A stretch of DNA of 64,000 nucleotides from Sesamum alatum (Eukaryota > Streptophyta > Magnoliopsida > Lamiales > Pedaliaceae): contig JACGWO010000012.1 of NCBI GenBank assembly GCA_034509735.1, positions 25,201,188 to 25,265,187 on the forward strand. Reading direction: 5' to 3'. Under the pieces are notes generated by a model. The model saw nothing but the letters and a program-made list of their open reading frames with translations. It did no database searches and had not been told where the DNA came from. This document shows, one piece after another, positions 22,112 through 33,849 of this stretch. The translations under genes and the position numbers were made by a program. The first letter of the stretch is position 1. Each line of letters starts with the position of its first letter.

Positions 22112-23085
22112 ATGGATTCTCTCTCAAAAGAGCTGATCAAGCCATCATCATCCACCCCCGACCATCTTAGAAACCTCAAAACTATCACTGCTTGATCAGT
22201 TATCACCTCCGGTCTATATTCCTGTCATCTTTTTCTACGAAGACAATGAATTAAGAGGCTTGACCAACCGCACTGACCGTTCCCAACTATGTCGAAACTC
22301 GAAACAATCCCTCTCAAATACTTTTAACTTTGTTCTATTCGATAGCCGGAAAGATTGATCCACTAAATGTCGCGGTTTATTGTGATGACACTAGCGTTGA
22401 GTTCATCAAAGCTCGTGCCAATGCCCGCCAACCGGACGTTGTACAGGAATCGGAGCTAGACCAATTTCAGAAGTACCTGTCGGTCGAGCTTCTTGAGGGC
22501 ATACATAACGGTGAGGGTACCTATTTGATGGTGCAAATCAACTTCTTTGCCTGTGGAGGGGTTGCCAGTGGAGTATACATGTCCCGTCTAGTAGCCGATG
22601 CGTCATCCCTGTTCGAGTTCATGAATGCATGGGCAGCTACCTGCCGCCGAACGTCTCGCTGTCCCTCCTCATGAGCAACAGCAAGCTTGTATTCGATAAG
22701 GAAAAATTGGCAGCCCTGAAACAGGCAACTACTGGATCAGACATTGTGAGGGATCCCACCTCCTGGACGCCAAGAAAAGCTTAGGTGTTGCACATGTGGT
22801 GAACATAAGGTCAAGAGCAAGCCCATCTCAGAACACCTTCGGCAACGGATGCTTCCTGTGTGCAGCAGAATAAGGCCATAATGATCAGTACTACTAATTT
22901 GCTGGATGTCTCAAAACTCCACGAGCTGGCGAGCAAAGTGAGGAGAGCGATAAGAACGATCGACGATGAGTCCGTCAGAAACGGAGAGGGAAGATCGTTA
23001 TTTGAGTGATCTTGGTAGATTATCTAATTTGATTTCGGAGGGGGAGGCGGAGGCGTTTCTTGTCCGTACCACAAATTATATGACT
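22112..23085 (+). pseudogene. BAHD acyltransferase copy 4, decayed
   Basis: Opens with ATG and SLSKELIKPSSS, then collinear BAHD sequence with several single-base indels, the first an extra A near 22180. One deletion removes part of the segment after TCRR near 22650, another lies near 22757. The last jump, near 23065, skips about 200 bp to the terminal ACCACAAATTA. The HXXXD motif reads RLVAD: the catalytic His codon CAC has become CGT, so even a repaired frame would lack the active-site base. The 5' leader differs from copies 2 and 3. Two elements split its 3' flank. Confidence 0.85.
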
Positions 23086-23336
23086 AAAAATCGTAAAAAA
23101 TAAGTATAATTAACCACGGCTAAACTAAATTGATGAAGAGCTAGTGTTTTCATCATGAAAAAATTATTTGTCACAGCTTAGAGCCATAATAAAAATATAA
23201 GTAATGACAAATGTTTTAGCCACCTTCACAAATATCATGACCAACAACCGTTGCGTGCCTATAATCAATGACTATTTACTATAAATACTTATAATCATGA
23301 CAATTAATCATGATTAAATGTTATATTTCTTGTAAT
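23086..23336. mobile_element. CACTA-ended MITE 3, in the 3' flank of copy 4
   Basis: GACTAAAAATCG...TTTCTTGTAAT with an interior like the 6699 family (AATTAACCACGGCTAA). It separates the last coding remnant (ACCACAAATTA) from the rest of the 3' flank (GTTGTTTACGAGTAAAATG), which adjoin in copy 1. Confidence 0.5.
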
Positions 23337-23368
23337 AATATGAATCTTGTTGTTTACGAGTAAAATGA

Positions 23369-23742
23369 GGGAAAATTGCATTTTACGTCCCATAACTTAC
23401 ACCATTTTCGATTTTGATCCCATTAATTTTTGACGTAGCAATTTTAGTCCCACAAGTCCACAAACATTGCAATTTTAGTCCCATTGACAAAATCCCTTAA
23501 AATACGTTGCAATTTTAGTCCCATAAGTCCACAAACGTTTCAATTTTAGTCCCATAAGTCCAAAAATGTTGTAATTTTAGTTCCATGCACGTGCTCCTTC
23601 CGTTAACATTTTAACGGATTTCGTTAATGGAACTAAAATTGCAACATTTTTGGACTTATAGGACAAAAATTGCTACGTCAAAAATTAATGGGACCAAAAT
23701 CGCACATAGTGTAAATTATGGGACGTAAAATGCAATTTTCCC
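23369..23742. mobile_element. foldback MITE with perfect 10-bp target duplication (AGTAAAATGA)
   Basis: Starts GGGAAAATTGCATTTTACG and ends CGTAAAATGCAATTTTCCC, about 30 bp of nearly perfect terminal inverted repeat. AGTAAAATGA flanks it at 23359-23368 and 23743-23752. Copy 1 has the site once, uninterrupted, in its own 3' flank (about 1276-1285). A central palindrome lies at 23600-23630 (CCGTTAACATTTTAACGG). Confidence 0.93.
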
Positions 23743-24485
23743 AGTAAAATGATGTTATGTGATAGTTATATACGTGTGGACTTTTGAAGTTTATTGTGGG
23801 AAGGCATTGTAGGAATCGTCAGAGGTTGATTAGTTGTTCTTGTAATATGTTGGACATTGAGTTGGGTTTGTAGGCTCATGACTCAATCTGCATCTATATT
23901 TGATATAAATTTGAAGTCTCCCAACTTGATCGCGGGATAAAGACTTTTAGGATAAATTCTATCTAATTGCCTAATTGATATCAAAAGTTTTTAGACTAGC
24001 TACATTAATGGTGAGATTTGTCTCTATTTGCCATAGTCACTGTCACAACTTTCATCTAGGTGTTTCTAGTTGATGATAGTTGACGTATTTAAATGAGACA
24101 TGGACTTGAGGATCAATGCAGATCTTCTAGTCAATTCAAGCAGTGGGGCAAAAGCACAAACTTTGATACTTGGAAGCTCCATTTATCACTTGAATTATTG
24201 TCCAAATAGTGATATTATCGATTACATTAAGTTTGTTTGGTTTGAAAATAATGGGCAGAGATATGCATAAAAATTTAAAATTTTAACAATTAAATGAGCA
24301 TAAATAATTTTAAATTATAGAAGTCTATGCCCTTTTGAATAACGGACCATGACGAATCAAAGAATAAGCACAGAAGCGTTAAATCTAATTAATAACTTGT
24401 CAAAAAAGCCTATGCCCTCCCGCTAAGAATAAGCACGAAGGCCTATTATTGAATATTTTAAACTAAGACCAATATTGTAAAATTC
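23743..24485 (+). other. 3' flank of BAHD copy 4 and unassigned DNA
   Basis: To about 24000 it matches the 3' flank of copy 1 (GGAAGGCATTGTAGGAATCG, TTGATTAGTTGTTCTTGTAA). Beyond that, nothing recognised. Confidence 0.55.
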
Positions 24486-26360
24486 CTGTATTAAAAATAT
24501 AATTTTAGTCCTGTAATTTAGGAAATATTATTTTTTGTTCTGTATGAATTGATTTTCATAATTTAGCATTTTAATTTTAAAATGTGGAAAGTTCTTGTCA
24601 TTTTCCAATCAATTCGGTCGAAAAATTGTATGTGACTTACGCATGACCCAATTAGATTGCATTTTCAATTTTGTAAATCAATTCGTACAGGATCAAAAAT
24701 ACCAACCCCCTAAATTATAGGACTAAAATTATAATTTAGGAAATATTGCATTTTTTGTCCACTAATATAGGGATTGTGGCCTTGTAAAACAGGCTTTTAA
24801 TAAAATAGCAATTAATGACACTAATTTTTAAAAATGGCAATTTCAGTCCAATTTGCCCTAATTTCGCCAAAAATGCTCACATGTCCATCACATGATAAAT
24901 AAAAATTGGGGATTTTGTCCACTACGGCCACAATTGCTTACGTGGTAATTCAAAATCCGGCTAAGATGACATGGCAGGAGTGATGTGTCAACTGGCCAAG
25001 AAATAGCAATTAAGGACACTAATTTTTAAAAAATGACAATTTCAGTCCAATTTCACTCCAGCCAAGAATTTTGGGTAAAATACAAAAAAAAAAAAAGAAA
25101 GAAAAAACCTGTCTTTGCACAAAGTTGCAAAAAAAATACCCCTATGGTAAGAAAATAGGCTAAATATTTCCTTGTATTTTCTAAAATATTGCATATTCGC
25201 CCTTGTCCAAATACGGCGACTGTCGTCGCCTATATATATAAAATTCAAACTATTAAAATTTATTTAAAAGTTTTATTTAAAATCAAGTATTTATAATTTA
25301 AAAATTAATATTTTATTTATATACATATATAAATTTTTGTAACATTATATTTATAAATAAATCTATTAACTAATTTACTAAAATAATAGTGTATTACAAT
25401 CTTTGGAAACTAAATAATACTATTAATTAATTAATATATAAAAATTATAAATAAATAGTAATAAAACTTATTTTTATTTTTAAAAAAAATATAATAAAAA
25501 ATTAAATATTACACTTTATTTTCATTTATTTAAAGACAAATTGCAATTGTTGAAGTTAAATGGCATTTTTGTTATTAATATTAAAAACAAAGTCAATTTG
25601 GACATTTTTGTACACCAAAAGTGGATGAAAAATTTAAAAAAGCTTTAACGCTCGTAGGTGGGAGAGTGAATCATACTCTCCGTTAGAATTGACGGAATGA
25701 TGTTTTTTTGCTAAATTATATATATCACAGGGGCATTTTAACCTATTTTCTTATCTCAGGGGGTTTTTTGCAACTTCGAGAAAACACAGGGAGATTTCTC
25801 CATTTTGCCCAAGAATTTTTGGATTTTTTTGAAAATTATTGGCATGAGTGAAATTGGACCAAAATTTCCATTTTTAAAAATTTAGTGTCTTTAAGTGCTA
25901 TTTCTTGACCGGCTTTTGACACATCACTCCTGCCATATCATTTTGGCCGAATTTTAAATTGCCACGTAAGCGATTGTGGCCGGAGTTGATAAAATCCTCA
26001 ATTTTTATTTGTCACATGCTGGACATGTGAGCATTTCTGGTAAAATTAAGGCAAATTGGACTAAAATTGCCATTTTTTAAAAATTGGTGTCCTGAATTGC
26101 TATTTTGTTAAAAGTCTGGTTTACAATGCCACCGCTCCTATATTAGTGGAAGAAAATTACAATTTTCCCTATAATTTATTTGGGTCATGTGCAAGTCACA
26201 TTATAATTTTCCGACAAGTTGGTCGAAAGAGGATTACAATTGTCGAAATTTAAACTTACAGGATTAAATTGTGAAAATCAATTCGATGGGAACAAAAATG
26301 TAACCCGGCCCTAAATTATGGGACTAAAATTATAATTTTTCCGGATGTAAATTGCAATTT
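24486..26360. repeat. nested foldback elements forming a 1.9-kb palindrome
   Basis: A complete foldback (24486-24738, arms AATTTTAGTCCTGTAATTTA) is followed by the left arm of a second one (24739-25063, with ACACTAATTTTTAAAAATGG). Its right arm is at 25820-26140. A right-hand relative of the first foldback ends near 26345 (AATTATGGGACTAAAATTA). The loop is filled by another element, 25073-25810. No coding sequence. The palindrome lies exactly where the BAHD genes switch strand. Confidence 0.75.
25073..25810. mobile_element. foldback-type element with 9-bp target duplication (AAGAATTTT)
   Basis: 738 bp starting GGGTAAAATACAAAA and ending CATTTTGCCC, flanked by AAGAATTTT at 25064-25072 and 25811-25819. 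Subterminal arms pair ACCCCTATGGTAAGAAAAT with AACCTATTTTCTTATC. The interior is extremely AT-rich. It was inserted into the loop of an older palindrome. Confidence 0.8.
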
Positions 26361-26444
26361 TCCCTTTCTTGGACTGATCCATCATGAGTCACTCTCTAGT
26401 GTAGTTATTGAAATTTGAAGTCCAAGGATTCTACAATGCATTGA

Positions 26445-27416
26445 GGGCTCGTTTGGTTCGTGGGATAGGATTTGGAGAAATGGAATTGGGCGGATGGAAA
26501 ATTGAATGATAGTTAAATGTAAAGACTATTAAGGGTATAATCTTTTAAGTTATTTACATTTATATATTGTAACATGTGAATAATTACAAAAAGTTAAAAA
26601 AAAATACAATAGCTTAAAATAAAATGAATTTGTGGAATATTTCCTTTATGTTTTATGTATTTATATGAAGTAGAAGTTCAAAATACGCATTCAATTTAGT
26701 AATTAATTAAAACTCAAATATTTTTTAAAAGTCCAAAAATAAAAGAAGTAATTTTTTTATTAGATTTTATTATTTACTTATTATAATTTCAAATATATTT
26801 TGTAATCATGCATGTGATTCTCAAATAATAAAATAGGACAAAATGCTTTTTTGGTCCCGTAAGATTATGACATTATTTGTTTTGGTACCACAATAGGTAG
26901 GTGGCTATTTTAGTCCCATAAAACACGTTTTTATGTTTTTTTGTTCAAAAAAATGACATGATATTTTGGGACCAAAAAACCTGAATTGGTACCAAAAAGA
27001 CTGAAAAACGTGACATTTTGAGACCAAAGAAACTGAAAAACATGTTTTATGGGACTAAAACAGTCACCTACCTAAGTTTTGGTACCAAAACAAATAATGT
27101 TTTAGTCTTACGGGACCCAAAAAGCATTTACTCTTAATAAAATATGCAAAGTTAATAGAAAAAAATCAAAAATCTATTTGTTGTTCATGCATAGATAGAT
27201 AGAGAGTGAGAGAGAGATAGAAAATCTTTAATACTAGTTTATCATAATTTGTGGGATTATGTATCCCATCTCATAGATGGAATCTATTATTCCATAAATT
27301 CTGATAAATAAGACTGGACTCGATATTATTATCGGGATATAATAATATTAGCCAAATGTATGATTAGGTATGATAAGTAATTTATCACGCTTAATCACAC
27401 AAATCAAACGGTGCCC
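26445..27416. mobile_element. TIR element GGGCTCGTTTGGTTC, in the 3' flank of copy 5
   Basis: Begins GGGCTCGTTTGGTTCG and ends AAATCAAACGGTGCCC, inverted matches typical of PIF/Harbinger-like or hAT-like plant MITEs. It splits the 3' flank of copy 5. GAAGTCCAAGGATTC before it and TAATAATTGCTAGG after it are continuous in copy 7 (44742-44780). A second foldback (26845-27130, GGTCCCGTAAGATTATGAC arms) is nested inside. No clean target duplication. Confidence 0.6.
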
Positions 27417-27519
27417 ATTATTAAAAACACACTTAATAATTGCTAGGTTTTGTTCATTATTCTTTTGGAAACTCTTCCTATATGGCTTGCGATGCTGCCA
27501 GAATCTTGATTTGTTTGAC

Positions 27520-28839
27520 CTAGTCTTGATTTGTGCTGGCAATGAGTTTGAATTGTTCTTCAAGTGATTGAATCTGATCCGGAAGCAAGTTGATCCATGC
27601 TTCAATCCCATCCCCATCTCTAGTACTCGTTAGAATCACAAAATGCTTCATTAGCAACGGAGTAGTGCACACCCAAACGGGCCTCCCCCACCCAAACTCC
27701 ACCTCGTACATCGGAAATCCACACCAACTACTGAAAACAAATCCATCTGCTTTCCCCTTCGAAATCAAATCAGATAATCTACCAAGATCACTCAAATAAC
27801 GATCTTCCCTCTCCGTTTCTCTTATGTACTCGTCGTCGATCGTTCTTATCGCTCTCCTCAGTTTGCTCGCCAGCTCGTGAAGTTTTGGGACGGGGAACGA
27901 GTACTCATCCTGGCCTAATTCTGCTGAACCGTAGAAGCATCCCATGCCAAAGGCGTTCTCAAGAGATGTGCTTGCTCTTGGCCTTATGTTCACCATATGT
28001 GCAACAACTAAGCTTTTCTTGGCGTCCAGGAAGTTGCTCTCTATGAAATATTTCAGTATAAAAGCCGAGACAGCCTCTACCCGCGTCGGATCCTTCACAA
28101 TGTCTGATCCAGTAGCTGCCTGTTTGAGGGCTGCCAATTTTTCCTTGTCGAACACAAACCTCTTGGTCACAAGCTTGTCGTCCCCCATGAGGATGGATGG
28201 TGAAAAGTTCGATTCAGACAGGTCTCGTGCTGGAAAATAGCGTGCCATCATGCCAAATTCCGGAGCAGATTTTGGGTTTTCCCCCCGACAGGTAGCTGCC
28301 CATGCATCCATGAACTTGAACAGGGATGAGGCGTCGGCTACTAGGTGGGACATGCATACTCCAATGGCAACCCCGCCACACTCAAACAACTTGATTTGCA
28401 CCTTCAAAATGGTAACCCCCTCACCGTAATGTATGCCCTCAAGAAGCTCCACCGGCAGGTACTTCTGAATCTGGTCTAGCTCCGGTTCCCGTACAACGTC
28501 CCGGAGGCAGGCGTTGGCACAAGCTTCGATGAACTCAACGCCAATGTCATCACAATAAACCGTGGCATTTTCTGGATCAATCTTTCCGGCTAGCGGATAG
28601 AACGTAGTTAAAGTGTCTGAGAGGGATTGTTTCAAGTTTCGACATAGTTGGGCACGGTCAGTGTTGCTGGACAAGCCTCTCAATTCATCGGCTTCGTAGA
28701 AGAAGATGATCGGAATGTAGACTGGAGGTGATAACTGATCAAGCAGTGATAGTTTGAGGTTTCTAAGATGTTGGGGAGTTGAAGATGATGGCTTGATCAG
28801 CTCTTTGGAGATTACCTGCACACTACCATCGCACTCCAT
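27520..28839 (-). CDS. BAHD acyltransferase copy 5 (vinorine-synthase-like), intact
   Basis: Single-exon gene for a 439-residue BAHD acyltransferase on the - strand. HLVAD lies at residues 165-169 and EFGWG at 381-385. It sits closer to copy 1 than to copies 2 and 3: the ELRGLSSNTDRAQLCRNL stretch and the WCGFPMYEV stretch agree with copy 1. It lacks the short C-terminal extension of copies 2 and 3. The open frame runs two codons further up but starts with GTG, so the ATG at 28839 is taken. The Asn/Phe in the usual VQINFF is Lys/Leu here (VQIKLF, near 147-152), and LMVQ reads LKVQ; both are on the strand leading into the active site and are unusual within this cluster. The substrate is unknown. 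Confidence 0.93.
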   Translation of the reverse strand: MECDGSVQVISKELIKPSSSTPQHLRNLKLSLLDQLSPPVYIPIIFFYEADELRGLSSNTDRAQLCRNLKQSLSDTLTTFYPLAGKIDPENATVYCDDIGVEFIEACANACLRDVVREPELDQIQKYLPVELLEGIHYGEGVTILKVQIKLFECGGVAIGVCMSHLVADASSLFKFMDAWAATCRGENPKSAPEFGMMARYFPARDLSESNFSPSILMGDDKLVTKRFVFDKEKLAALKQAATGSDIVKDPTRVEAVSAFILKYFIESNFLDAKKSLVVAHMVNIRPRASTSLENAFGMGCFYGSAELGQDEYSFPVPKLHELASKLRRAIRTIDDEYIRETEREDRYLSDLGRLSDLISKGKADGFVFSSWCGFPMYEVEFGWGRPVWVCTTPLLMKHFVILTSTRDGDGIEAWINLLPDQIQSLEEQFKLIASTNQD

Positions 28840-28922
28840 CTTCACTTGTTTAGCTCTTGATGTGTTGGTAATGTAATTGATTGTGTGTATGGATGAGAAG
28901 AAGAGCGTGCAAACTGCAAAGT

Positions 28923-28929
28923 ATTTATA
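28923..28929 (-). promoter_or_regulatory. TATA box of BAHD copy 5
   Basis: Reads TATAAAT on the - strand within TCCTATAAATACTTTGCAG, about 84-90 bp before the ATG, in the same context as copies 2 and 3. Confidence 0.7.
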
Positions 28930-30552
28930 GGAAAACTTGGAGAGCTAGGTTAACTCCTAGGACTTGAATTGAGAATGGGAAAGGTGTGAAAGTTCATACT
29001 TAAACAAGGTTTGCTCAAATCAAAATCAAATCTATCATAAAGCAAGTGTAATACATTTTTCATGTGATTGATCACTTTTTTTTATCTGTACATCAATCAC
29101 ACGATAAGTATATTGCACTTGTCATATAATTAATTTAAATTGGACCATACTTGATCTGGATTAGAATTTCCGTTTAAAAGTGTGTATACTATAGTGTGAA
29201 TTCTTTAATGATTGTCATAAAGTTGGATCAATTTTAGTGTGAATTACGTTGACTTTTCTTTAAAGTTCGGTGTAATCGTACAGATACTTGTATTTTTATT
29301 AAAATTTTAAGTATACTATCTGAAGGAGTGTCAATGTAATTTAATTTAGGAGGTATGTGTAATATGGCTCCGATGTTCTATACCACATGTGTTACACATT
29401 GGCGTGACTAGAAAAAATAGGATTTTTCACTACAGTTAATTACTATGGTCAAAAAAAAAAATTATGACAAATTCAAATTAACCATGGCACTACAACGGCC
29501 ACAATCATTGTTTTTGCAAGTGAGGCCAAACATTAGCCATAAAAAGTATTTGGTCATAGCTAATACCATAGCAAACACTGATTAACCATTGTAAATATTT
29601 AAGTTTTCGCATTAATTTTGTTTGATCGTGCATGATTAATAGATTAATATACTAGTTACGGGTCTTAAGTCGCGATTATTTATAGTGTAGTGAAAGATCA
29701 ATATTTTGATTGTGTGTGATGTGTTACACCAATGTGTGACAGACATGTGGCATATTAATTAGCAATTTAAAAATCAATTTAATTGTTTCCTAATTATATA
29801 ATTAAACATAATTTTAATTTTTATTGTTCTATTATCATAGATTGTTTTTTTTTTTTTTAAATTTACTATAGGAAAGTAGATTTTCAATTACTTGAGGCGA
29901 TGGATGACGCAGAAAAAATTGAATGAGAGAAGAGGAGAAGAAACTTGATTGAGAGAGATGGAGAAGAAATTAAAAAAAAAAAACGCTGAAAATAAAAATT
30001 ATTTAATATATAATTAATAAATAATTAAATTGATTTTTAAATGGCCAACTAACACGCCACATATTTATCACACATGTGGTATATAAGATTCGAAGTTGTG
30101 TAATGTATCATAAACTTTTGGAATAATTATATCACCCTCCCTTGATATTTGGTATAATTACACATAAATCATATATAGTTTGAAAAATTAAATTTAGTAC
30201 CATTGATGTTTGTTTTCGTCTATCTAATATATCATTCCATTAGAAAAAATTCATCGAATTTGCTGATTTAACAAAAGAAATTGAACAAAAATTCATATGT
30301 ACCTCCAATTGACTTATTACTGATTTATTGTAGATCAAACAAATATTTTTAAATTAAACTAACTTTATACATCTTAACACGCACTAAGACATGTAAGAAG
30401 GTATATTATCACCCTTATAAAGGTAGTTTTATAGCAAAGGTAGTGGAAAGACGTTTTCTTCCTTAGCTTGTTTTCTTCTTCAACTGTTTCCTTAGCTGGG
30501 AGCCTACGTCTACGGTTAGTTGGGGTAGTTAGGAGTAGTTTCAGATATTTTT
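28930..30552 (-). other. upstream block U of copy 5, inverted
   Basis: No gene. Collinear in reverse with 5930-7840. Shared landmarks are CTCCTAGGACTTGAATTGAG near the promoter, a CACTA-ended MITE at 29405-29692 in the equivalent place, ACACGCCACATATTTATCAC near 30051 and TTAGCTGGGAGCCTACG near 30493. This fixes copy 5 as an inverted member of the same duplicated unit. Confidence 0.7.
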
Positions 30553-30925
30553 AGGGTTAATTATACTTAAACCCCTTTTGAGAATATAAAATTACAGTTT
30601 TTTTTTAAAAAAAAAAACTTTTGAAATTACTTTTACACTTTCTCCGAAAATTTTTCATTTATACCTGACCCTCTTCTGTTAGGGTTTGAACGGAAAAAAC
30701 AGACATAAATAAAAAGAATTACATAAAATTTTAATTTCACCCTTCATATAATATTTCTGTATATGTTTTTGTACTTATAAGGGGATAAATGTAATATATA
30801 CATATGGCGTGAGGTTAACATTATTATAGTTTTTTCCTTATAAATACAAAATTATACATAAAAATATTAAATAAGGGATACGATTGAAATTTTATGTAAT
30901 TTTTTTGGGATAATTTCACTTATGA
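30553..30925. repeat. foldback element, GGGTTAATT family, copy 2
   Basis: Starts GGGTTAATTATACTTAAACC. Interior TACTTATAAGGGGATAAATG and TCCTTATAAATACAAAATTA correspond to the complete element at 55552-56050. The right end is shortened. Confidence 0.55.
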
Positions 30926-31230
30926 CGCCTTGAATTGAGAATGTGAAAGATATAGTGTACCCAATGCTCATGAGAATTCTTTAATAATTGTCATACTGTT
31001 AGATCAATTTTAGGGTGGATTACATTGACCTTTGTTAAAATTAGGTTTAATTGTATAAATATTTGTGTACTTTGCAAAATTATAAGTGCGTCCTCTTGAG
31101 GGGTCGATGTAATTTATCTTAGATGGTATGTGTAATCTAGCTCCGATCATACCAATACGTCATTGACATGTAACATATTAATTAGCAATATAAAATGTAA
31201 TTTGATTGTTAATATAATTTCACATATAGG
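30926..31230 (-). pseudogene. ghost BAHD promoter region (no coding sequence left)
   Basis: CTTGAATTGAGAATGTGAAAG at its low end, then TTCTTTAATAATTGTCATAC, TTTAGGGTGGATTACATTGA and GTGTAATCTAGCTCCGAT. These match in order the region 28965-29370 directly upstream of copy 5. The gene body that should lie below 30926 is absent; the foldback at 30553 sits there instead. It is a relic of another duplicated unit on the - strand. Confidence 0.55.
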
Positions 31231-31369
31231 GGAAATAACACTTTTAGTTTTGTAATTTAGGGTCTTCCCACTTTTGATTCATTAATTACGAGATTCTCAT
31301 TTTTGGTTCGTAACTTTTAAAATGTTGCACTTTTCGTCCTATACTACCTTTCCGTTAACGGAAACACCA
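31231..31369. repeat. half foldback, GGTCC family
   Basis: GGGGAAATAACACTTTTAG and the following stretch match the left arm at 1764. The right arm is missing. Confidence 0.45.
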
Positions 31370-31512
31370 ATTCTATGTTTTGAAGTCCAAAGATTCAATA
31401 CATTGATTATTACTAGAAACCAAGTCTACTGGCTATTGGAACACCATGCTATGTTTTGCTTATTGTACTTTTCGAAAACTCTTCCTAAATGGCATGCGAT
31501 GCTGCCAGAAGA
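31370..31512 (-). pseudogene. orphan BAHD 3' flank
   Basis: GATTCAATACATTGATTATT, ACCAAGTCTACTGGCTATTG and GGCATGCGATGCTGCCAGAA match the 3' flank of copy 7 (44752-44875) base for base apart from scattered changes. They stop just before the position of the stop codon. No coding sequence adjoins. With block V at 31690-33710 it marks a unit whose gene body has been deleted. Confidence 0.7.
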
Positions 31513-33710
31513 AGAACAATAGAGGTGTTTCTCCCACATTGGACAATAAGGGGAATGTAAGGTGCTTTAGTAATTAAGGATCTAATTAGTTGTCCCACAT
31601 TGGTTCCAAAGCAATCTAGATGTCAAAGTGGCGTAGTCAGTGCACAATTCATATGGGACGTATAACTTCTTTAAAACAAACAAAATTCACATAATGTTCT
31701 ACGAAATCTTTAAAATAGTTTTAAAATTGAGAAAACTCAATATATTCAGTTATTTGCTTCAAGGAAATTACAAAATAATCCAAAAAATTGAAAAAACACA
31801 ACATATTTAGTCTCATATTCAAGTTACTATCAAAGAAACAGATGGTAAGGATACGTGCAATGCGCGTGCCCATCAATTGTGTGAGCAGCCAAGTTAAGGG
31901 ACACACGCAATGGATGTGTTAAGCAATGGAAATGGGACCAAATGTGTTAAGTTTTCCTAATTTTGAGATCATTTCCGAAATCCTATAAAACAAAGGACTA
32001 AATATGTCAAATTTTCTCAATTTGGGACCATCTTAAAAATTTCATAAAACAAAGGACTAAAAGTATTGAATACCCAATCCTATGAGACTAAAATTATAAT
32101 TTGGCCGAAAAGATTGTACAAGAGACCGATGAATTATTCCCTACATTATAAATGACCATGGCTTATAAATCAATGTAAATCAATATATGCTATCTATTAC
32201 GGTTAAATAAAATTGAGGCAAAAACTCAAGATTTGATCACAGTTAATTAATATTTGATATGATTTTCAATTTTGACTAATGTTTTGTCCTCACCTACAGA
32301 AACAATAACTAATAATTGTAATACAACTGTAATTAATTAGTATTTAACGCAATTTTTTACTTTTACCTTTGGTAATTAATCATCATAAAAACTCGCATTT
32401 CTTCAAATGCGTTGATATATTTTCTAGGACTTGAATTGAGAATAACTCATTTAATTTTTGCTTTAATTGATTCTTATGTGCCTAACCGTGCCGTAAGGTA
32501 GCCATCTAATAAGCAGCTAGTTCATCCAAAATTAGAATAAAATAATGGTATTGTTAAGATACTAATATTAAATCTCTCATTTTTAATAACTTAAATTTTT
32601 AGATAAGGTTGTCGTTTAATAAGAAATTAGAGTTAGGGTTGGTTGGTTTAAATTAGAGGAAAAGGGAAGTAAAAGTGGGAGCGGGAAAGGGAGGGAAAGA
32701 ATAATGGTTTTCTTTCAAGTCGTTTGGTATGATTGGAAGGGGAGAAAATCTCAAATACTTCCTCTTGTTTGGAACGAAAAAAATAGATTGAGAAGAAAAG
32801 AATAACTTTGTAATTTTACAGTTTAACCATTCTCTTCATTTTGTATTAGAAAATAAATAAGTTAATATTATACTAATATCAAAGATTTAAAAACCTTATT
32901 AATAAAAATATATATCAAACAAGAACAATATTATTTTTTATTAATAAAAATAATCATCAAAACGAATATTGTTCATTTATCTAAACTATTCAGTTTAAAT
33001 AAAATAAAAATTAATATGCTGGGACCGGGAAGAGGGAACACGATTAGGGAAAATGATTATTCAATCAAGATTAATAGCAAATTAGTAATAAAAAATTCTG
33101 AAAAATCGCAATGCAAAGTATATTTACCGGATTGTTGACTCGACGTAGTAGTTTCTCCACCGATTTGGTTATCTTTTCTCTTGCAATTATGTATGATATT
33201 ATTAGCGGGAATGTGAAAAGAATTGAAGGGAAATAGATATATATATATATATATATGGATAATAGAGTAAATAAAAATAAAATATGTATTTTTTTATTTT
33301 TTTTGCCTTATACTTGCACTTTTCCGCCCAATTTCGGATGGAAACGAAATTGGACTCCGGAGGCGTTTCATATACATCCAGTTTTACTTCCCCTCTATCT
33401 CTTCCAAAAACCAAACATTAAACTTTTTCTTATACATTCCCTTTTACTTCCACTTTTCCCTACAATCAAACATACTCTTCGACTAAATAAGAGATATTGC
33501 GTTTGAATGTCATTGCCACCCAGTTCATGTGCAGGGTTTGCATGCATGTTAAAGAGGCATGTTAAGATATTAATATTAAATGATTCTCCTCTCTAAAGAG
33601 TTTAAACTTTTAGATAAGGTGGTTGTTCACTAAATAGTTACGATACTAATTACTTCAACTTTGATATATGGCGGATCATGTTGATGCCTTAGTGTCTTTA
33701 AAAAATAGGG
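31513..33710 (-). other. upstream block V of the ghost unit
   Basis: No gene. Bases 31690-32110 resemble 47100-47420. A CACTA-ended MITE lies at 32150-32410. Landmarks GTGCCTAACCGTGCCGTAAG (32489) and the AAGATATTAATATTAAATGA stretch (33565) match the upstream region of copy 7 (47787, 48041). TAATATTAA at 33571-33579 is the empty form of the site filled at 48056-48470. Confidence 0.6.
32636..33477. mobile_element. non-autonomous PIF/Harbinger-like element, copy 2
   Basis: Same family and length as 16445-17304: GGGTTGGTTGGTTTAAATTA at the left, AATCAAACATACTC at the right, flanked by TTA (32633-32635) and TTC. It has a shared internal AT microsatellite (33236-33257). No coding sequence. Confidence 0.7.
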
Positions 33711-33849
33711 TAAATTACAGTGACACTCCTTAAGGTTAGACCAAAATACACAAACACTCCCTATTTTTATTAAAATTACAAATACACCCCCTGAAATTGT
33801 AATTATATTACAACTACACCCCTGAAGTTGTAATTGTAATTCAAAGGTA
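33711..33849. repeat. half foldback, GGGTAAATTACA family
   Basis: GGGTAAATTACAGTGACACTC onward matches the left arm of the GGGTGAATTACAATGA family. It is fused directly to the broken end of the copy 6 fragment. Confidence 0.5.
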
